Assembly: GCA_913063035.1 (NCBI GenBank)
Contig: CAJXYS010000005.1
Span: 38,875 to 102,874, forward strand
DNA: 64,000 nt
DNA from: an uncultured Maritimibacter sp.
GTDB lineage: Bacteria; Pseudomonadota; Alphaproteobacteria; Rhodobacterales; Rhodobacteraceae
Direction: 5' to 3'
This document shows positions 41,918 to 51,571 of this stretch, in pieces. The stretch's first letter is position 1, and each line of letters begins with the position of its first letter. A model generated the notes under the pieces. The model saw only the letters and a list, made by a program, of their open reading frames with translations, searched no databases and had not been told where the DNA came from. A program made the translations under genes and the position numbers.

Positions 41918-43756
41918 TCAGGCCTCGCCCTCGGCGCGGGCGGCCAGGTCGAGCCACGCCTCCTCGGCGCTGAACAGCGCATCCTGCCGGGCGGCCAGGG
42001 CCTCTGTCGCCTTGCGGAACTTCACCGGTTCACGGCTGTAGAGATCGGGATCGGCGAGAAGCTGTTCGAGCTTGCCGATCTCGGCCTCGAGGCGCGCGAT
42101 CTCGCCGGGCAGTGCCTCGAGGCGGTGGCGCTCGGTAAAGCTGAGCTTGCCGCCCGGCGCGCCGGCCGCCCGGCGATCCGCCCCGCCGGGTTTCGCCGCC
42201 CTGGCGGGCTTGGCGGGTTTCGCGGATTTTGCCGTCGCCGCCCCCCGGTCGCCCCGCTGGGCGCGGTAATCGGACCAGCCGCCGGCATAGACCGTGGCCT
42301 GCCCGTCGCCTTCCATGGCCACGGTCGTGGTGGCCACGCGATCGAGGAAGTCGCGGTCGTGGCTGACCAGCAGCACCGTGCCCGCGTAATCGTCCAGGAG
42401 TTCCTGCAGCAGGTCCAGCGTCTCGATGTCGAGATCGTTGGTCGGCTCGTCCAGCACCAGCAGGTTCGATTCCTGCGCCATCAGCCGGGCCAGCAGAAGC
42501 CGCGCCTTCTCGCCGCCCGAGAGCGCGCGCACCGGGGCGCGGGCCTGCGCCTCGTCGAAAAGGAAGTCCTTGAGATAGCCCACCACGTGGCGCGGCTGGC
42601 CGCGCACCATCACCTGGTCGGAACTGCCCTGCACCCGCATCGCCGGGTCCAGCGTCAGGCTCTCCCAGAGCGTCGCGTCGGGCTCCAGCGCGGCGCGGTT
42701 CTGGTCGAAGATCGCCGGCACGAGATTGGTGCCGAGCCGCACGGTGCCGCTGTCGGCCGCCACCTCGCCCATGAGGATCTTCAGAAGCGTCGTCTTGCCC
42801 ACGCCGTTGGGACCCACGAAAGCCACCCGTTCGCCGCGCTGGATGCGGATCGAGAAGTCGCGCAGGATCGGCCGCCCGTCATAGCTCTTGGCGATGTCCC
42901 TGGCCTCGACCACCAGCTTGCCGCTCCTGGGGCCGGACTCCAGCGCCATCGCGGCGGTGCCCTGGCGCCTGATCTGTGCCGCGCGCTCGGCGCGCAACTT
43001 CTGCAGCTCGCGCAGGCGGCCCTGGTTGCGCTTGCGCCGCGCGCTGATGCCCTCGACCGCCCAACGGGCCTCGGCCTTGATCCGGCGATCCATCTTGTGG
43101 CGCGCCTGGTCCTCTTCCTCCCAGAGCTTGTCGCGCCATTCCTCGAACCCCTCGAAGCCCTGCTCGCGGCGGCGCACCTGCCCCCGGTCGATCCAGAGCG
43201 TCGCACGCGTCAGGTGGCGCAGGAAGGCCCGGTCGTGCGAGATCAGCACGAAGGCCGCACGGGTGTCGGTCAACTGGCGTTCGAGCCAGGCGATGGCCTC
43301 GATGTCGAGATGGTTCGTGGGCTCGTCGAGCAGCATCAGCGCCGGCGCCTCGGCGAGCAGCTTGGCCAGGGCCGCCCGTCGGCGTTCGCCGCCAGAGGCG
43401 GTCGCGACCGGCGTCGCCGGGTCGAACTTGAGTCCCTCGGCGGCCATCTCGACGCGATAGGCCTCGGCCGGGTCGAGCGCCGAGGCGGCGAAGTCGCCCA
43501 GCGTCTCGAAGCGCGACAGGTCCGGGTGCTGTTCCATGTAGCCGACGCTGGCGCCCGGCGGCAGGATGCGCGCGCCGGTGTCGGGCTCCACAAGCCCGGC
43601 CATGACCTTCATCAGGGTCGATTTCCCGGACCCGTTGCGCCCGACCAGCGCGACCCGGTCGCCCGGCTGCACGACGAGATCGAGCCCCGAGAAGAGCGGA
43701 TCGCCCCCGAAGCCCAGCGAGATATCGGTCAGTTGCAGAAGCGGTGGCGCGGCCAT
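41918..43756 (-). CDS. ABC-F family ATPase (Uup/EttA-like)
   Basis: A soluble ATPase of the translation-factor-like ABC-F group, 612 residues. It has two ABC domains: Walker A GRNGSGKSTLMK and GPNGVGKTTLLK, signatures ASGGERRRAALA and LSGGEKARLLLA, and Walker B LMLLDEPTNHLD and LLVLDEPTNDLD. There is a basic linker between them (RRKRNQGRLRELQ) and a C-terminal coiled-coil region (LEAEIGKLEQLLADPDLYSR). The C-terminal coil favours Uup. It acts on ribosomes or DNA branch structures. Confidence 0.92.
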   Translation of the reverse strand: MAAPPLLQLTDISLGFGGDPLFSGLDLVVQPGDRVALVGRNGSGKSTLMKVMAGLVEPDTGARILPPGASVGYMEQHPDLSRFETLGDFAASALDPAEAYRVEMAAEGLKFDPATPVATASGGERRRAALAKLLAEAPALMLLDEPTNHLDIEAIAWLERQLTDTRAAFVLISHDRAFLRHLTRATLWIDRGQVRRREQGFEGFEEWRDKLWEEEDQARHKMDRRIKAEARWAVEGISARRKRNQGRLRELQKLRAERAAQIRRQGTAAMALESGPRSGKLVVEARDIAKSYDGRPILRDFSIRIQRGERVAFVGPNGVGKTTLLKILMGEVAADSGTVRLGTNLVPAIFDQNRAALEPDATLWESLTLDPAMRVQGSSDQVMVRGQPRHVVGYLKDFLFDEAQARAPVRALSGGEKARLLLARLMAQESNLLVLDEPTNDLDIETLDLLQELLDDYAGTVLLVSHDRDFLDRVATTTVAMEGDGQATVYAGGWSDYRAQRGDRGAATAKSAKPAKPARAAKPGGADRRAAGAPGGKLSFTERHRLEALPGEIARLEAEIGKLEQLLADPDLYSREPVKFRKATEALAARQDALFSAEEAWLDLAARAEGEA

Positions 43757-43787
43757 GCCCGCTCGCTATCCGGGGCCGGCGGCGGGG

Positions 43788-44954
43788 TCAAGCCGCCGGC
43801 ATGCGCCTCTCGACGATCTCCGCCCACCAGGAGGCGCCCGCCGGGATCGCATCGTCGTTGAAGTTGTATTCGGGGTGGTGAACCATCGCCGAGTCGCCGT
43901 TGCCCACCAGGATATAGGCCCCCGGCCGCGCGTTCAGCATGAAGGCGAAATCCTCGCCCCCCATGACGAGCGGCGCCTCCATCGTCTCCTGCCCCGAGAC
44001 GCGCTCTGCGACCTCCGCCGCGAACGTGGTCTGCTCGTCTGAATTGACCATGACCGGGTAGCCCCGCTGGTAGTCGACCTCGGCCCGCGCGCCAAAGGCG
44101 GCGGCCGTCGTCTCGGCCAGCGCGATCAGCCGTTCCTCGACCTGGGCGCGCACATCGGCGTCCAGCGTGCGTACCGTGCCGCGCATCCGCACCGTTTGCG
44201 GGATCACGTTGAAGGCGTGCGAGCCGGTCTCGAAACTGGTGACCGAGACCACAGCCTGCAGCGTCGGGTCGACGTTCCGACTGACGATGGACTGGAGCGC
44301 CAGCACGATATGGCTGGAGACCACGGTCGGATCGATCGTGTCGTGGGGCTTGGCGGCGTGCCCGCCCCTGCCCGCGACATCGATCACGAACTGGTCGGTC
44401 GCGGCGAAGAAGGGCCCCGACCGGATCGCGAAGCGGCCCGTCTCGACGCCGGGCCAGTTATGCATGCCGTAGACCTCCTGGATGGCGAAACGCTCCATCA
44501 GCCCGTCGTCGACCATCTCCTTGCCGCCGCCGCCACCTTCCTCGGCCGGCTGGAAGATCACCACGCAGGTGCCGTCGAAATTGCGGGTCTCCGCCAGGTA
44601 TTTCGCCGCGCCGAGCAGCATCGCCGTGTGCCCGTCATGGCCGCAGGCATGCATCAGCCCCTCGTTTTCCGAGGCATAGTCGAGCCCGGTCGCCTCGGTG
44701 ATCGGCAGCGCATCCATGTCCGCGCGCAGCCCGATCACCCGTCCGGCGGCGTCGCTCTTGCCCCTGATGACGCCGACGACACCGGTGCGGCCGATCCCGG
44801 TGACAACCTCGTCGCAGCCGAAGGCGCGCAGCTTCTCCGCCACGATGCCCGCGGTGCGATGGGTCTCGAACAGCAATTCCGGATGCGCGTGCAGGTCGCG
44901 GCGCCATTCGGTGATCTCGTCATGCAGTTCGGCCAGGCGGTTCTTGATCGGCAT
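43788..44954 (-). CDS. M20-family amidohydrolase (hippurate hydrolase-like)
   Basis: A 388-residue N-acyl-amino-acid or hippurate amidohydrolase. The early DLHAHPELLFET, metal motifs GLRADMDALPI and HACGHDGHTAMLLGA, QPAEEGGGGGKEM and MGGEDFAFML are diagnostic. The ATG at 44954 has GAGGAG 5 nt upstream, so the much longer upstream open frame is rejected. It is divergent from the YeeE/YedE gene. Confidence 0.92.
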   Translation of the reverse strand: MPIKNRLAELHDEITEWRRDLHAHPELLFETHRTAGIVAEKLRAFGCDEVVTGIGRTGVVGVIRGKSDAAGRVIGLRADMDALPITEATGLDYASENEGLMHACGHDGHTAMLLGAAKYLAETRNFDGTCVVIFQPAEEGGGGGKEMVDDGLMERFAIQEVYGMHNWPGVETGRFAIRSGPFFAATDQFVIDVAGRGGHAAKPHDTIDPTVVSSHIVLALQSIVSRNVDPTLQAVVSVTSFETGSHAFNVIPQTVRMRGTVRTLDADVRAQVEERLIALAETTAAAFGARAEVDYQRGYPVMVNSDEQTTFAAEVAERVSGQETMEAPLVMGGEDFAFMLNARPGAYILVGNGDSAMVHHPEYNFNDDAIPAGASWWAEIVERRMPAA

Positions 44955-45279
44955 GGGGGCTCCTCGGGATTTCGGGGCCGGCGGGGGCGGAACATCCCTC
45001 GCGCGGGCGCATCTGCGCGGAAGAGTGGTGCGCCCCGCCCGGAAGGTCAAGGCGCCCCGACCGGGCACCGAAGCTGAAAAAAGAACGCGCGCGTTGCGCC
45101 GGCCATTCCCGTGGGCGGCCGGATGCCCGCGCCCGGCCCCGATGGTCCGGTGTTTCGCCGATCGGTGCCGGTGGAGAACACCGTTCTCAGCGGACCCGGC
45201 CGATACCCCGATACCCCCCTTGAGACAGGCGCAAATCCGCGCCAGATCAGGACGACTTCCCAGCGACGGAGAGCGATCC
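44955..45279. other. divergent intergenic region
   Basis: These 325 nt hold the promoters of the amidohydrolase (minus) and the YeeE/YedE transporter (plus). I see no gene in them. The notable features are a 15-nt palindrome at 45174-45188 and a tandem GATACCCC near 45204-45219. Confidence 0.5.
45174..45188. promoter_or_regulatory. palindromic operator candidate upstream of the YeeE/YedE gene
   Basis: GAGAAC-ACC-GTTCTC is a perfect 6-bp inverted repeat with a 3-nt centre, about 92 nt before the transporter ATG. Its size and symmetry suit a dimeric repressor; the spacing does not fit LexA. Confidence 0.45.
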
Positions 45280-46335
45280 ATGTTTGCCAGCTTCGGCTTC
45301 ACCGATTTCACCGCACCCCAGGCGGCGATCCTGCTCGGCGCGATGCTCGGCCTGGCCTTCGGCGTGCTCGCGCAGCGCAGCCGATTCTGCCTGCGCCGCG
45401 GGCTCGTGGGGGCACCGTCCGAGCGGCGCCCGGCGCTCGGCCTCTGGCTGACCGCGCTCGGCGTGGCGGTCCTGGGCACACAGGGCGCCGTGGCGGCGGG
45501 CTGGATCGATTTCGACGGCCACCGCTACACCGCCAGCGCGCTGCCGGTCGCCGCGATCGTGATCGGCGGCGCGGCGTTCGGGGCCGGCATGGTGCTGACG
45601 CGCGGATGCGTCTCGCGGCTGACCGTGCTGACCGGCAGCGGCAACCTGCGGGCGCTGACGGTTCTGGCGATCTTCGCCATCACCGCCCATGCGACGCTCA
45701 AGGGGGCGCTGGCGCCGCTGCGCACGACGCTCGGCAGCGTCACGGTCGATCCCGGCCTCGCCTCGCTCGCGGCACTTCCGGGCGGCGCACCGGTCTGGGC
45801 CGGCCTGCTGGGGCTCACGGCGCTCGGCTACGGGCTGCGGTCCGGCAACGGCGCGGGCCAGCTGGTCATGGCTGCCGCCATCGGGCTGCTGGTGCCGCTC
45901 GGCTGGGCGGGCACCGGCTACGTGCTCTACGACGATTTCGACCCGGTGGCGTTGCAATCGCTGAGCTTCACCGCGCCGATGGCCGACAGCCTGTTCTGGA
46001 CGATCGCCGGCACCGCCGTCCCGGCCAATTTCGGCGTGGGGCTGGTTGGCGGTGTACTGGCCGGCAGCGCCGGCGCGGCGCTGCTCACGCGCGAGTTCCG
46101 CTGGCAAAGCTTCGAGACCCCGCGCCAAACGGGCCGCTACCTTGCCGGCGCGGTCCTGATGGGCGCGGGCGGGGTGCTGGCCGGCGGCTGCACCGTCGGC
46201 GCCGGTCTTGCCGGCGTGCCGACGCTGGGCATCGCCGCGCTGCTCGCGCTGGGCGCGATCGCGCTCGGCGCCTGGGCCGCGGACGCGGCGATCGGCACCC
46301 GGCGCATCCCTGCCGCCGGCGTCGCGGCCGAATGA
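45280..46335 (+). CDS. YeeE/YedE family transporter (sulfur-compound import)
   Basis: A 351-residue membrane protein with about nine to ten helices. The family's conserved cysteines sit in RSRFCLRRG, TRGCVSRLT and GGCTVGAGLAG; in characterised members these relay thiosulfate across the membrane. Two internal halves each show the GxxFGxGMxLxxGC-type turn. GGAG precedes the ATG at 45280. No TusA-like or Sox gene is beside it, so the substrate, probably thiosulfate or another reduced sulfur compound, is inferred from family. Confidence 0.85.
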   Translation: MFASFGFTDFTAPQAAILLGAMLGLAFGVLAQRSRFCLRRGLVGAPSERRPALGLWLTALGVAVLGTQGAVAAGWIDFDGHRYTASALPVAAIVIGGAAFGAGMVLTRGCVSRLTVLTGSGNLRALTVLAIFAITAHATLKGALAPLRTTLGSVTVDPGLASLAALPGGAPVWAGLLGLTALGYGLRSGNGAGQLVMAAAIGLLVPLGWAGTGYVLYDDFDPVALQSLSFTAPMADSLFWTIAGTAVPANFGVGLVGGVLAGSAGAALLTREFRWQSFETPRQTGRYLAGAVLMGAGGVLAGGCTVGAGLAGVPTLGIAALLALGAIALGAWAADAAIGTRRIPAAGVAAE

Positions 46336-46360
46336 CACGGGCCGGCGCCGGGCCCCGGCG

Positions 46361-47647
46361 TCAATGCATGGATTTCCGGACGCGCTGGACGATCCACCAG
46401 ACCGCGGCCACGACCGGCAGCACCAGAAGGCCGGTCAGCACGGCCTTGTCGATCCCGAGGGCGCGCCCGGCCAGCGGCGCCAGCGCGTAGCTCGCCAGGC
46501 TGACCCCGTAATAGCTGATCGCCACGACCGAGAGCCCCTCCACCGTGCGCTGCAGCCGCAGTTGCAGGTCGGCGCGGCGGTCCATGCTCTCGAGCAGTTT
46601 CTGGTTCTGCGCCGATCGCTCCACGTCGACCCGCGTCCGCAGGAGATTGCCCGCGCGTTCCGCCCGCGCCGTCAGCCCCTCGAGCCGCAGCCGGGTCGCG
46701 GTGCAGGTCCGCATGGCCGGGTCGAAGCGGCGCATCATGAATTCGCGCAGCGTCTGGCGGCCCCGGAAGCGGCTCTCGCGCAGCACGTCGATGCGCTGGT
46801 CGACGATGGTCGCATAGGCCTCGGTGGCGCCGAAACGGTAGCCGTTGCGGGCCAGCATGTGTTCGAGCTCTGCCGAAACCTCCAGCAGCTCGTGCAGCGC
46901 CTGCTCGGCCTCCGCCTCGCGCGCGGTCAGCGCAGAGACGAGGCCGGCGAGCTGCGTCTCCAGCCCGTTCATCCGCTGGCCCAGCTCGCGGGCGACGGGC
47001 AGGCCCAGCATGGACATCGTCTTGTAGGTCTCGATCTCGAGCAGGCGCTGGACCACGCGGCCGAGCCGCCGTCGCCCGGTGCCCGGGTCGGTGAAGACCG
47101 CGATCCGCGTGTGCCCCGTCGCGTCGATCCGGAAATCCGTCGCCACGATGGCCGAGTCGTCGAGCACCCGGCTGATCGCCACGCTGTCGGCCTCGAACCA
47201 TGCCGCGCAGCGATGCCCCACCTCGGCCTCGTCGGACGGCGTTTCCTCCACCCGTACAAGCGCCGATGTGAGCCGCCGGCCCGGCGCTTCGGCCAGCCAG
47301 TCCTCGGGAAACACCTCGTAGGCCGCGCCGTCGAAGGGCCGCTCCATCGTGCCCTCGACGAAAACCGTGTAGGTCACGAACTCGGTATGGCATTCCCACT
47401 TGATCCGGTGGCGCCCGAGCTGGCCGAAGAAATGGGTCGCGCCCTCTTTCGGATGCGTCGTGCCGAACCGGTCCAGCAGCCGGACCAGATGCGCCCGGTC
47501 CAGGCCCTTGTCCCGCCCGGCGGCGTTCTCCGGACGCTTGATCGCCAGGAAGACCGCGTGGCAGGGCGCGGCCAGCACGGGAAAGGGCCGGGCATGCAGC
47601 TCGTTCGACAGCTCGTAGCGCAGCGGGTGATCTTCGGGCAGCGTCAT
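46361..47647 (-). CDS. DUF3422 family membrane-anchored protein
   Basis: A 428-residue protein of unknown function common in alphaproteobacteria. It opens with PLRYELSNELHARPF, the family hallmark, then has a mixed alpha/beta region. A long coiled-coil helical stretch follows, about residues 210-370. The last 60 residues contain two membrane helices (YALAPLAGRALGI-adjacent and AVLTGLLVLPVVAAVWW). The start at 47647 is chosen from the family N-terminus. It lies convergent to the YeeE/YedE gene. Confidence 0.85.
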   Translation of the reverse strand: MTLPEDHPLRYELSNELHARPFPVLAAPCHAVFLAIKRPENAAGRDKGLDRAHLVRLLDRFGTTHPKEGATHFFGQLGRHRIKWECHTEFVTYTVFVEGTMERPFDGAAYEVFPEDWLAEAPGRRLTSALVRVEETPSDEAEVGHRCAAWFEADSVAISRVLDDSAIVATDFRIDATGHTRIAVFTDPGTGRRRLGRVVQRLLEIETYKTMSMLGLPVARELGQRMNGLETQLAGLVSALTAREAEAEQALHELLEVSAELEHMLARNGYRFGATEAYATIVDQRIDVLRESRFRGRQTLREFMMRRFDPAMRTCTATRLRLEGLTARAERAGNLLRTRVDVERSAQNQKLLESMDRRADLQLRLQRTVEGLSVVAISYYGVSLASYALAPLAGRALGIDKAVLTGLLVLPVVAAVWWIVQRVRKSMH

Positions 47648-47786
47648 GGTCCGGTTCCTCGGGCTTTGCGCCGAGCCTAGCCGGAACCGCGCCGGGCCGA
47701 AACAGGAAAAACGCGCGAATCCGGGCACTTGTCTGTGCACCGCCGTATGCGGAGGCGCCCCTGCGGGGCGCCGTTCCCTGTCTCTC

Positions 47787-47807
47787 GCGCCCCCTGACAG
47801 GGGGCGC
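47787..47807. other. hairpin in the pntB-DUF3422 gap
   Basis: GCGCCCCCT (47787-47795) and AGGGGGCGC (47799-47807) form a perfect 9-bp stem with a GAC loop, next to the dispersed palindrome. No U-run follows on either strand. Confidence 0.5.
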
Positions 47808-47823
47808 TCGGGGCCTCCGGCGG

Positions 47824-47874
47824 GGATATTTCCGCCACTTGGAAACCCGGCCTCTCCAAGTGGTGCAAATATCC
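47824..47874. repeat. dispersed palindromic element, copy 2
   Basis: Arms 47824-47843 (GGATATTTCCGCCACTTGGA) and 47855-47874 (near reverse complement), with an 11-nt centre, preceded by CCTCCGGCGG exactly as in copy 1 at 25474-25533. It fills much of the 330-nt gap between pntB and the DUF3422 gene; the rest of that gap shows no gene. Confidence 0.75.
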
Positions 47875-47977
47875 TCGCCGAAGGCAAACGCCCCGCGCGG
47901 GCGACCGCGCGGGGCGAGAAAGGCTTGGCGCCGCAGGCGCCGCGACCGGGCCGCCCCGCGGCGCGGGGCGGCCTGTC

Positions 47978-49411
47978 TCAGTCGATGAGCGCCAGGAGCT
48001 TGTCGACGGACTGCTTGGCGTCGCCGTAGAACATCCGCGTGTTCTCCTTGAAGAAGAGCGGGTTCTCGATGCCCGAATAGCCCGCGCCCTGCCCGCGCTT
48101 GGAGACGAAGACCTGCTTGGCCTTCCACACCTCCAGCACCGGCATCCCGGCGATGGGCGAGTTCGGGTCGTCCTGAGCGGCCGGGTTCACGATATCGTTC
48201 GAGCCGATCACGATCACCACGTCCGTCTCGGGGAAGTCCTCGTTGATCTCGTCCATCTCGAGCACGATGTCGTAGGGCACCCGGGCCTCCGCCAGCAGCA
48301 CGTTCATGTGCCCCGGCAGGCGCCCGGCCACAGGGTGAATGGCGAAGCGCACCTCCTTGCCCTGGCCGCGCAGCTTCTTGGTCAGCTCGCTGACCGCGTT
48401 CTGCGCCTGCGCCACCGCCATGCCGTAGCCCGGCACGATGATCACGCTGTCGGCCTCGTTCAGCGCCGCCGCCACGCCCTCGGCGTCGATGGCGATCTGC
48501 TCGCCCTCGATCTCGGCCGCGGGGCCCTGCGCGCCGCCGAAGCCGCCGAGGATCACGCTGATGAAGGAGCGGTTCATCGCCTTGCACATGATGTAGCTCA
48601 GGATCGCCCCCGAGGAGCCCACCAGCGCGCCGACCACGATCAGCAGGTCGTTGCCGAGCGAGAAGCCGATCGCGGCCGCGGCCCAGCCGGAGTAGCTGTT
48701 CAGCATCGAGACCACCACCGGCATGTCGGCGCCGCCGATCCCCATGATCAGGTGATAGCCGATGAAGAAGGCCAGCAGCGCCATCACGAAGAGCGTCCAG
48801 CTTCCGGCGCCGCCGAGATAGAGCGCCAGCATCAGGATCGAGCCGATCGCGGCGGCGGCGTTCAGCATGTGCCCGCCCGGCAGTTTCCTGGCGGCGCTGT
48901 CGACCTTGCCCGCCAGCTTGCCATAAGCGATCACCGAGCCGGTGAAGGTCACCGCGCCGATGAAGATGCCGAGGCTGAGTTCCACCTTCAGGATGTTGAT
49001 CTCCACCGGCGTCTTCTTGGCGACCAGCGCCGCGAAGCCCTCGAGCGCGGCCTTCGCCGTGTCGTCCATCGCGGCCACGCGCAGGATCTCGAAATCGGCG
49101 TTGAAGCCGACGAAGACCGCCGCCAGGCCGACGAGGCTGTGCATCGCCGCCACCAGTTCCGGCATCTGCGTCATCTGCACCCGGACCGCCGCCTGCCAGC
49201 CGATCACGCCGCCCAGCGCGATCAGCACCAGCGAGAGCCCCCAGAGCCCCGCGCCCGGCCCGATCAGCGTCGCGACGATCGCGAGCGCCATGCCCACGAT
49301 CCCGTACCAGACCGCGCGCTTGGCGCTTTCCTGCCCCGAGAGCCCGCCCAGCGACAGGATGAAGAGGACGGCCGCGACCACGTAGGCCGCCGTGGTGAAT
49401 CCGTATTCCAT
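47978..49411 (-). CDS. pntB: NAD(P) transhydrogenase subunit beta
   Basis: The NADP(H)-binding and proton-channel subunit of membrane transhydrogenase, which uses the proton gradient to reduce NADP+ with NADH. The 477-residue protein has about nine membrane helices, [20 protein letters not shown] in the membrane domain, and the C-terminal domain III ([27 protein letters not shown]). It follows pntA by 18 nt. Confidence 0.96.
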   Translation of the reverse strand: MEYGFTTAAYVVAAVLFILSLGGLSGQESAKRAVWYGIVGMALAIVATLIGPGAGLWGLSLVLIALGGVIGWQAAVRVQMTQMPELVAAMHSLVGLAAVFVGFNADFEILRVAAMDDTAKAALEGFAALVAKKTPVEINILKVELSLGIFIGAVTFTGSVIAYGKLAGKVDSAARKLPGGHMLNAAAAIGSILMLALYLGGAGSWTLFVMALLAFFIGYHLIMGIGGADMPVVVSMLNSYSGWAAAAIGFSLGNDLLIVVGALVGSSGAILSYIMCKAMNRSFISVILGGFGGAQGPAAEIEGEQIAIDAEGVAAALNEADSVIIVPGYGMAVAQAQNAVSELTKKLRGQGKEVRFAIHPVAGRLPGHMNVLLAEARVPYDIVLEMDEINEDFPETDVVIVIGSNDIVNPAAQDDPNSPIAGMPVLEVWKAKQVFVSKRGQGAGYSGIENPLFFKENTRMFYGDAKQSVDKLLALID

Positions 49412-49429
49412 GATCCCCTACTCCTGTCT

Positions 49430-50995
49430 TTACGATTTCTGGAACATGGCGAGCATGCGCCGTGTCACGAGGAAGCCGCCGAATATGTTGATCCCGGCCA
49501 TGAAGACCGAGACCGCGGCGAGAATGGTCACCAGCAGGCTGGTCGAGCCGATCTGCATCAGCGCGCCCAGGATGATGATCGACGAGATCGCGTTGGTGAT
49601 CGCCATCAGCGGCGTATGCAGGCTGTGGCTGACGTTCCAGATCACCTGGAAGCCGACGAAGACAGACAGCACGAAGACGATGAAATGCTGCATGAAGCTT
49701 GCCGGCGCCACCAGCCCGGCCGCCAGGATCGCCGCCGCGCCGATCGCGAGCAGCCCCACCTGGCGCTTGGTCTGGGCCTTGAAGGCGGCGAGTTCCTCGG
49801 CGCGCTTCTCCTCGGGCGTCAGCTCCTTCGGCGCTTCCTTCCTGGGGGCCTTGGCGATGGCCTGCACCTTGGGCGGCGGCGGCGGGTAGGTGATCTCGCC
49901 CGCGTGGGTCACCGTCGCGCCCCGGATCACGTCGTCCTCCATGTCGTGGACCGGCGTGCCGTCCTTCTCGGGCGTCAGGTCCGTCATCATGTGACGGATA
50001 TTGGTGGCGTAGAGCGTCGAGGACTGCGTCGCCATCCGCGAGGGGAAGTCGGTGTAGCCGACGATGGTGACGCCGTTCTCGGTCTCGATCTTCTCGTCGG
50101 GCACGGTCAGGTCGCAGTTGCCGCCCTTCTCGGCGGCGAGGTCGACGATCACCGAGCCGCGCTTCATCAGCCTGACCATCTCCTCGGGCCAGAGCTTCGG
50201 TGCGGGCTTGCCCGGGATCAGCGCGGTGGTGATGACGATGTCCACCTCCGGCGCCTGCGCGCGGAAGAGTTCCATCTCCTTCTCGATGAACTCCGGGCTC
50301 GCGGGCTTGGCGTAGCCGCCCTCGCCCGACATGTCGTCGGAGAAGTCGAGCATCAGGAACTCGGCGCCCATCGACTCGATCTGCTCGGCCACCTCGGGGC
50401 GCACGTCGAAGGCCCGCACCACCGCGCCGAGCGAGGTCGCCGTCCCGATCGCGGCCAGCCCCGCGACGCCGGCGCCGATCACCAGCACCTTCGCCGGCGG
50501 CACCTTGCCCGCCGCCGTCACCTGGCCGGTGAAGAAGCGGCCGAAATTGTTCCCCGCCTCGATCACCGCGCGGTAGCCGGCGATGTTGGCCATCGAGCTC
50601 AGCGCGTCCATCTTCTGGGCGCGCGAGATCCGCGGCACCATGTCCATCGCTATGACGCTCGCGCCCTTGGACCGGCAGAGTTCCAGCAGCTCCTCGTTCT
50701 GGGCCGGCCAGAAGAAGGAGATCAGCGTCTTGCCCTTGGTCAGGCGCTTGGCCTCGGTCTCGGTCGGCGGCTGGACCTTGGCGACGATGTCGGCTGCCTT
50801 CCAGAGCGCCGCGGGCGTCTTGACGATCTCGACGCCGGCCTCCTCATAGGCCGCGTCCGAGAAGCCCGCCGCCGTGCCCGCGCCCGTCTCGATCGCACAG
50901 TCATAGCCCAGCTTCTGAAGCTGAAGCGCCGAGTCCGGCGTCAGCGCGACGCGCGCCTCGCCCTTGGCGACTTCCTTGGGTGCCCCGATTTTCAC
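49430..50995 (-). CDS. pntA: NAD(P) transhydrogenase subunit alpha
   Basis: The NAD(H)-binding subunit, 521 residues. Domain I has KIGAPKEVAKGEARVALTP, KVLVIGAGVAGLAAIGTA and EVDIVITTALIPGKPAP. The C-terminal part has about four membrane helices, so this is the single-chain alpha form rather than the split PntAA/PntAB of some Rhodobacterales relatives. I chose GTG at 50995 because GGGAGAG precedes it and KIGAPKE is the family N-terminus; a longer upstream frame has no family match. Confidence 0.94.
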   Translation of the reverse strand: MKIGAPKEVAKGEARVALTPDSALQLQKLGYDCAIETGAGTAAGFSDAAYEEAGVEIVKTPAALWKAADIVAKVQPPTETEAKRLTKGKTLISFFWPAQNEELLELCRSKGASVIAMDMVPRISRAQKMDALSSMANIAGYRAVIEAGNNFGRFFTGQVTAAGKVPPAKVLVIGAGVAGLAAIGTATSLGAVVRAFDVRPEVAEQIESMGAEFLMLDFSDDMSGEGGYAKPASPEFIEKEMELFRAQAPEVDIVITTALIPGKPAPKLWPEEMVRLMKRGSVIVDLAAEKGGNCDLTVPDEKIETENGVTIVGYTDFPSRMATQSSTLYATNIRHMMTDLTPEKDGTPVHDMEDDVIRGATVTHAGEITYPPPPPKVQAIAKAPRKEAPKELTPEEKRAEELAAFKAQTKRQVGLLAIGAAAILAAGLVAPASFMQHFIVFVLSVFVGFQVIWNVSHSLHTPLMAITNAISSIIILGALMQIGSTSLLVTILAAVSVFMAGINIFGGFLVTRRMLAMFQKS

Positions 50996-51111
50996 GTTCC
51001 CACTCTCCCGTTCTTCGCGTTGTCGTCGTTTTTCGCCCCGAAAACGCCGGGTCGGGGCCACTTAACATTCGTTTCGCCCCGGCCACAAGCGACAGGGCGG
51101 CGCAGCGGCGG

Positions 51112-51564
51112 TCAGATCCAGCGGCGCACACGGCGCATGTAGGCCGCGGCCCGGTCGCCGAAAGTCTCGCGCAGCCGCGCCTCTTCCCAGCGGATGAACC
51201 GCCGGGCGATGATCGCCATGAAGACCGGCACCAGGATCAGCGACGGCCACGCGCCCCAGAGCAGGATCGCCCCGGCCAGAATCGCCGCGTCGCCCAGGTA
51301 GATCGGGTTCCGGGTCAGCCGGTAGATTCCCGTATCGATCAGGTCGCGCGGCGTCTCGTAGGGGACGATGGTGGTGCGATGGCGCAGGAATTCTAGTCCG
51401 GCCGCCGCGATCAGCAGCATGCCGACGGCCACCAGGCCCAGGCCGAGCGTGCCGACCCAGTCCGGCAGACCGTCCGCCGGGGCGAACCGCGACTGGGCCC
51501 AGGCCAGCGCGCCGAAGCCCGCAAGCCAGACCGGCGGAAGGTCCAGCGCCCTCAGCGCGCGCAT
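51112..51564 (-). CDS. isoprenylcysteine-carboxyl-methyltransferase-like membrane protein
   Basis: A 150-residue protein with three to four hydrophobic segments and the conserved C-terminal motif IDTGIYRLTRNPIYLGD, followed by EEARLRETFGDRAAAYMRRV. This is the PEMT/ICMT-like fold that binds SAM and methylates lipids or small molecules. The start at 51564 follows the MBL-fold gene by 7 nt. Substrate unknown. Confidence 0.82.
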   Translation of the reverse strand: MRALRALDLPPVWLAGFGALAWAQSRFAPADGLPDWVGTLGLGLVAVGMLLIAAAGLEFLRHRTTIVPYETPRDLIDTGIYRLTRNPIYLGDAAILAGAILLWGAWPSLILVPVFMAIIARRFIRWEEARLRETFGDRAAAYMRRVRRWI

Positions 51565-51571
51565 GCCGGCG

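Noticed and set aside
44955..45479. An upstream in-frame extension of the M20 amidohydrolase to 563 codons
   Set aside because: The added part has no family similarity and overlaps the divergent transporter gene. The ATG at 44954 has a clear GAGGAG.
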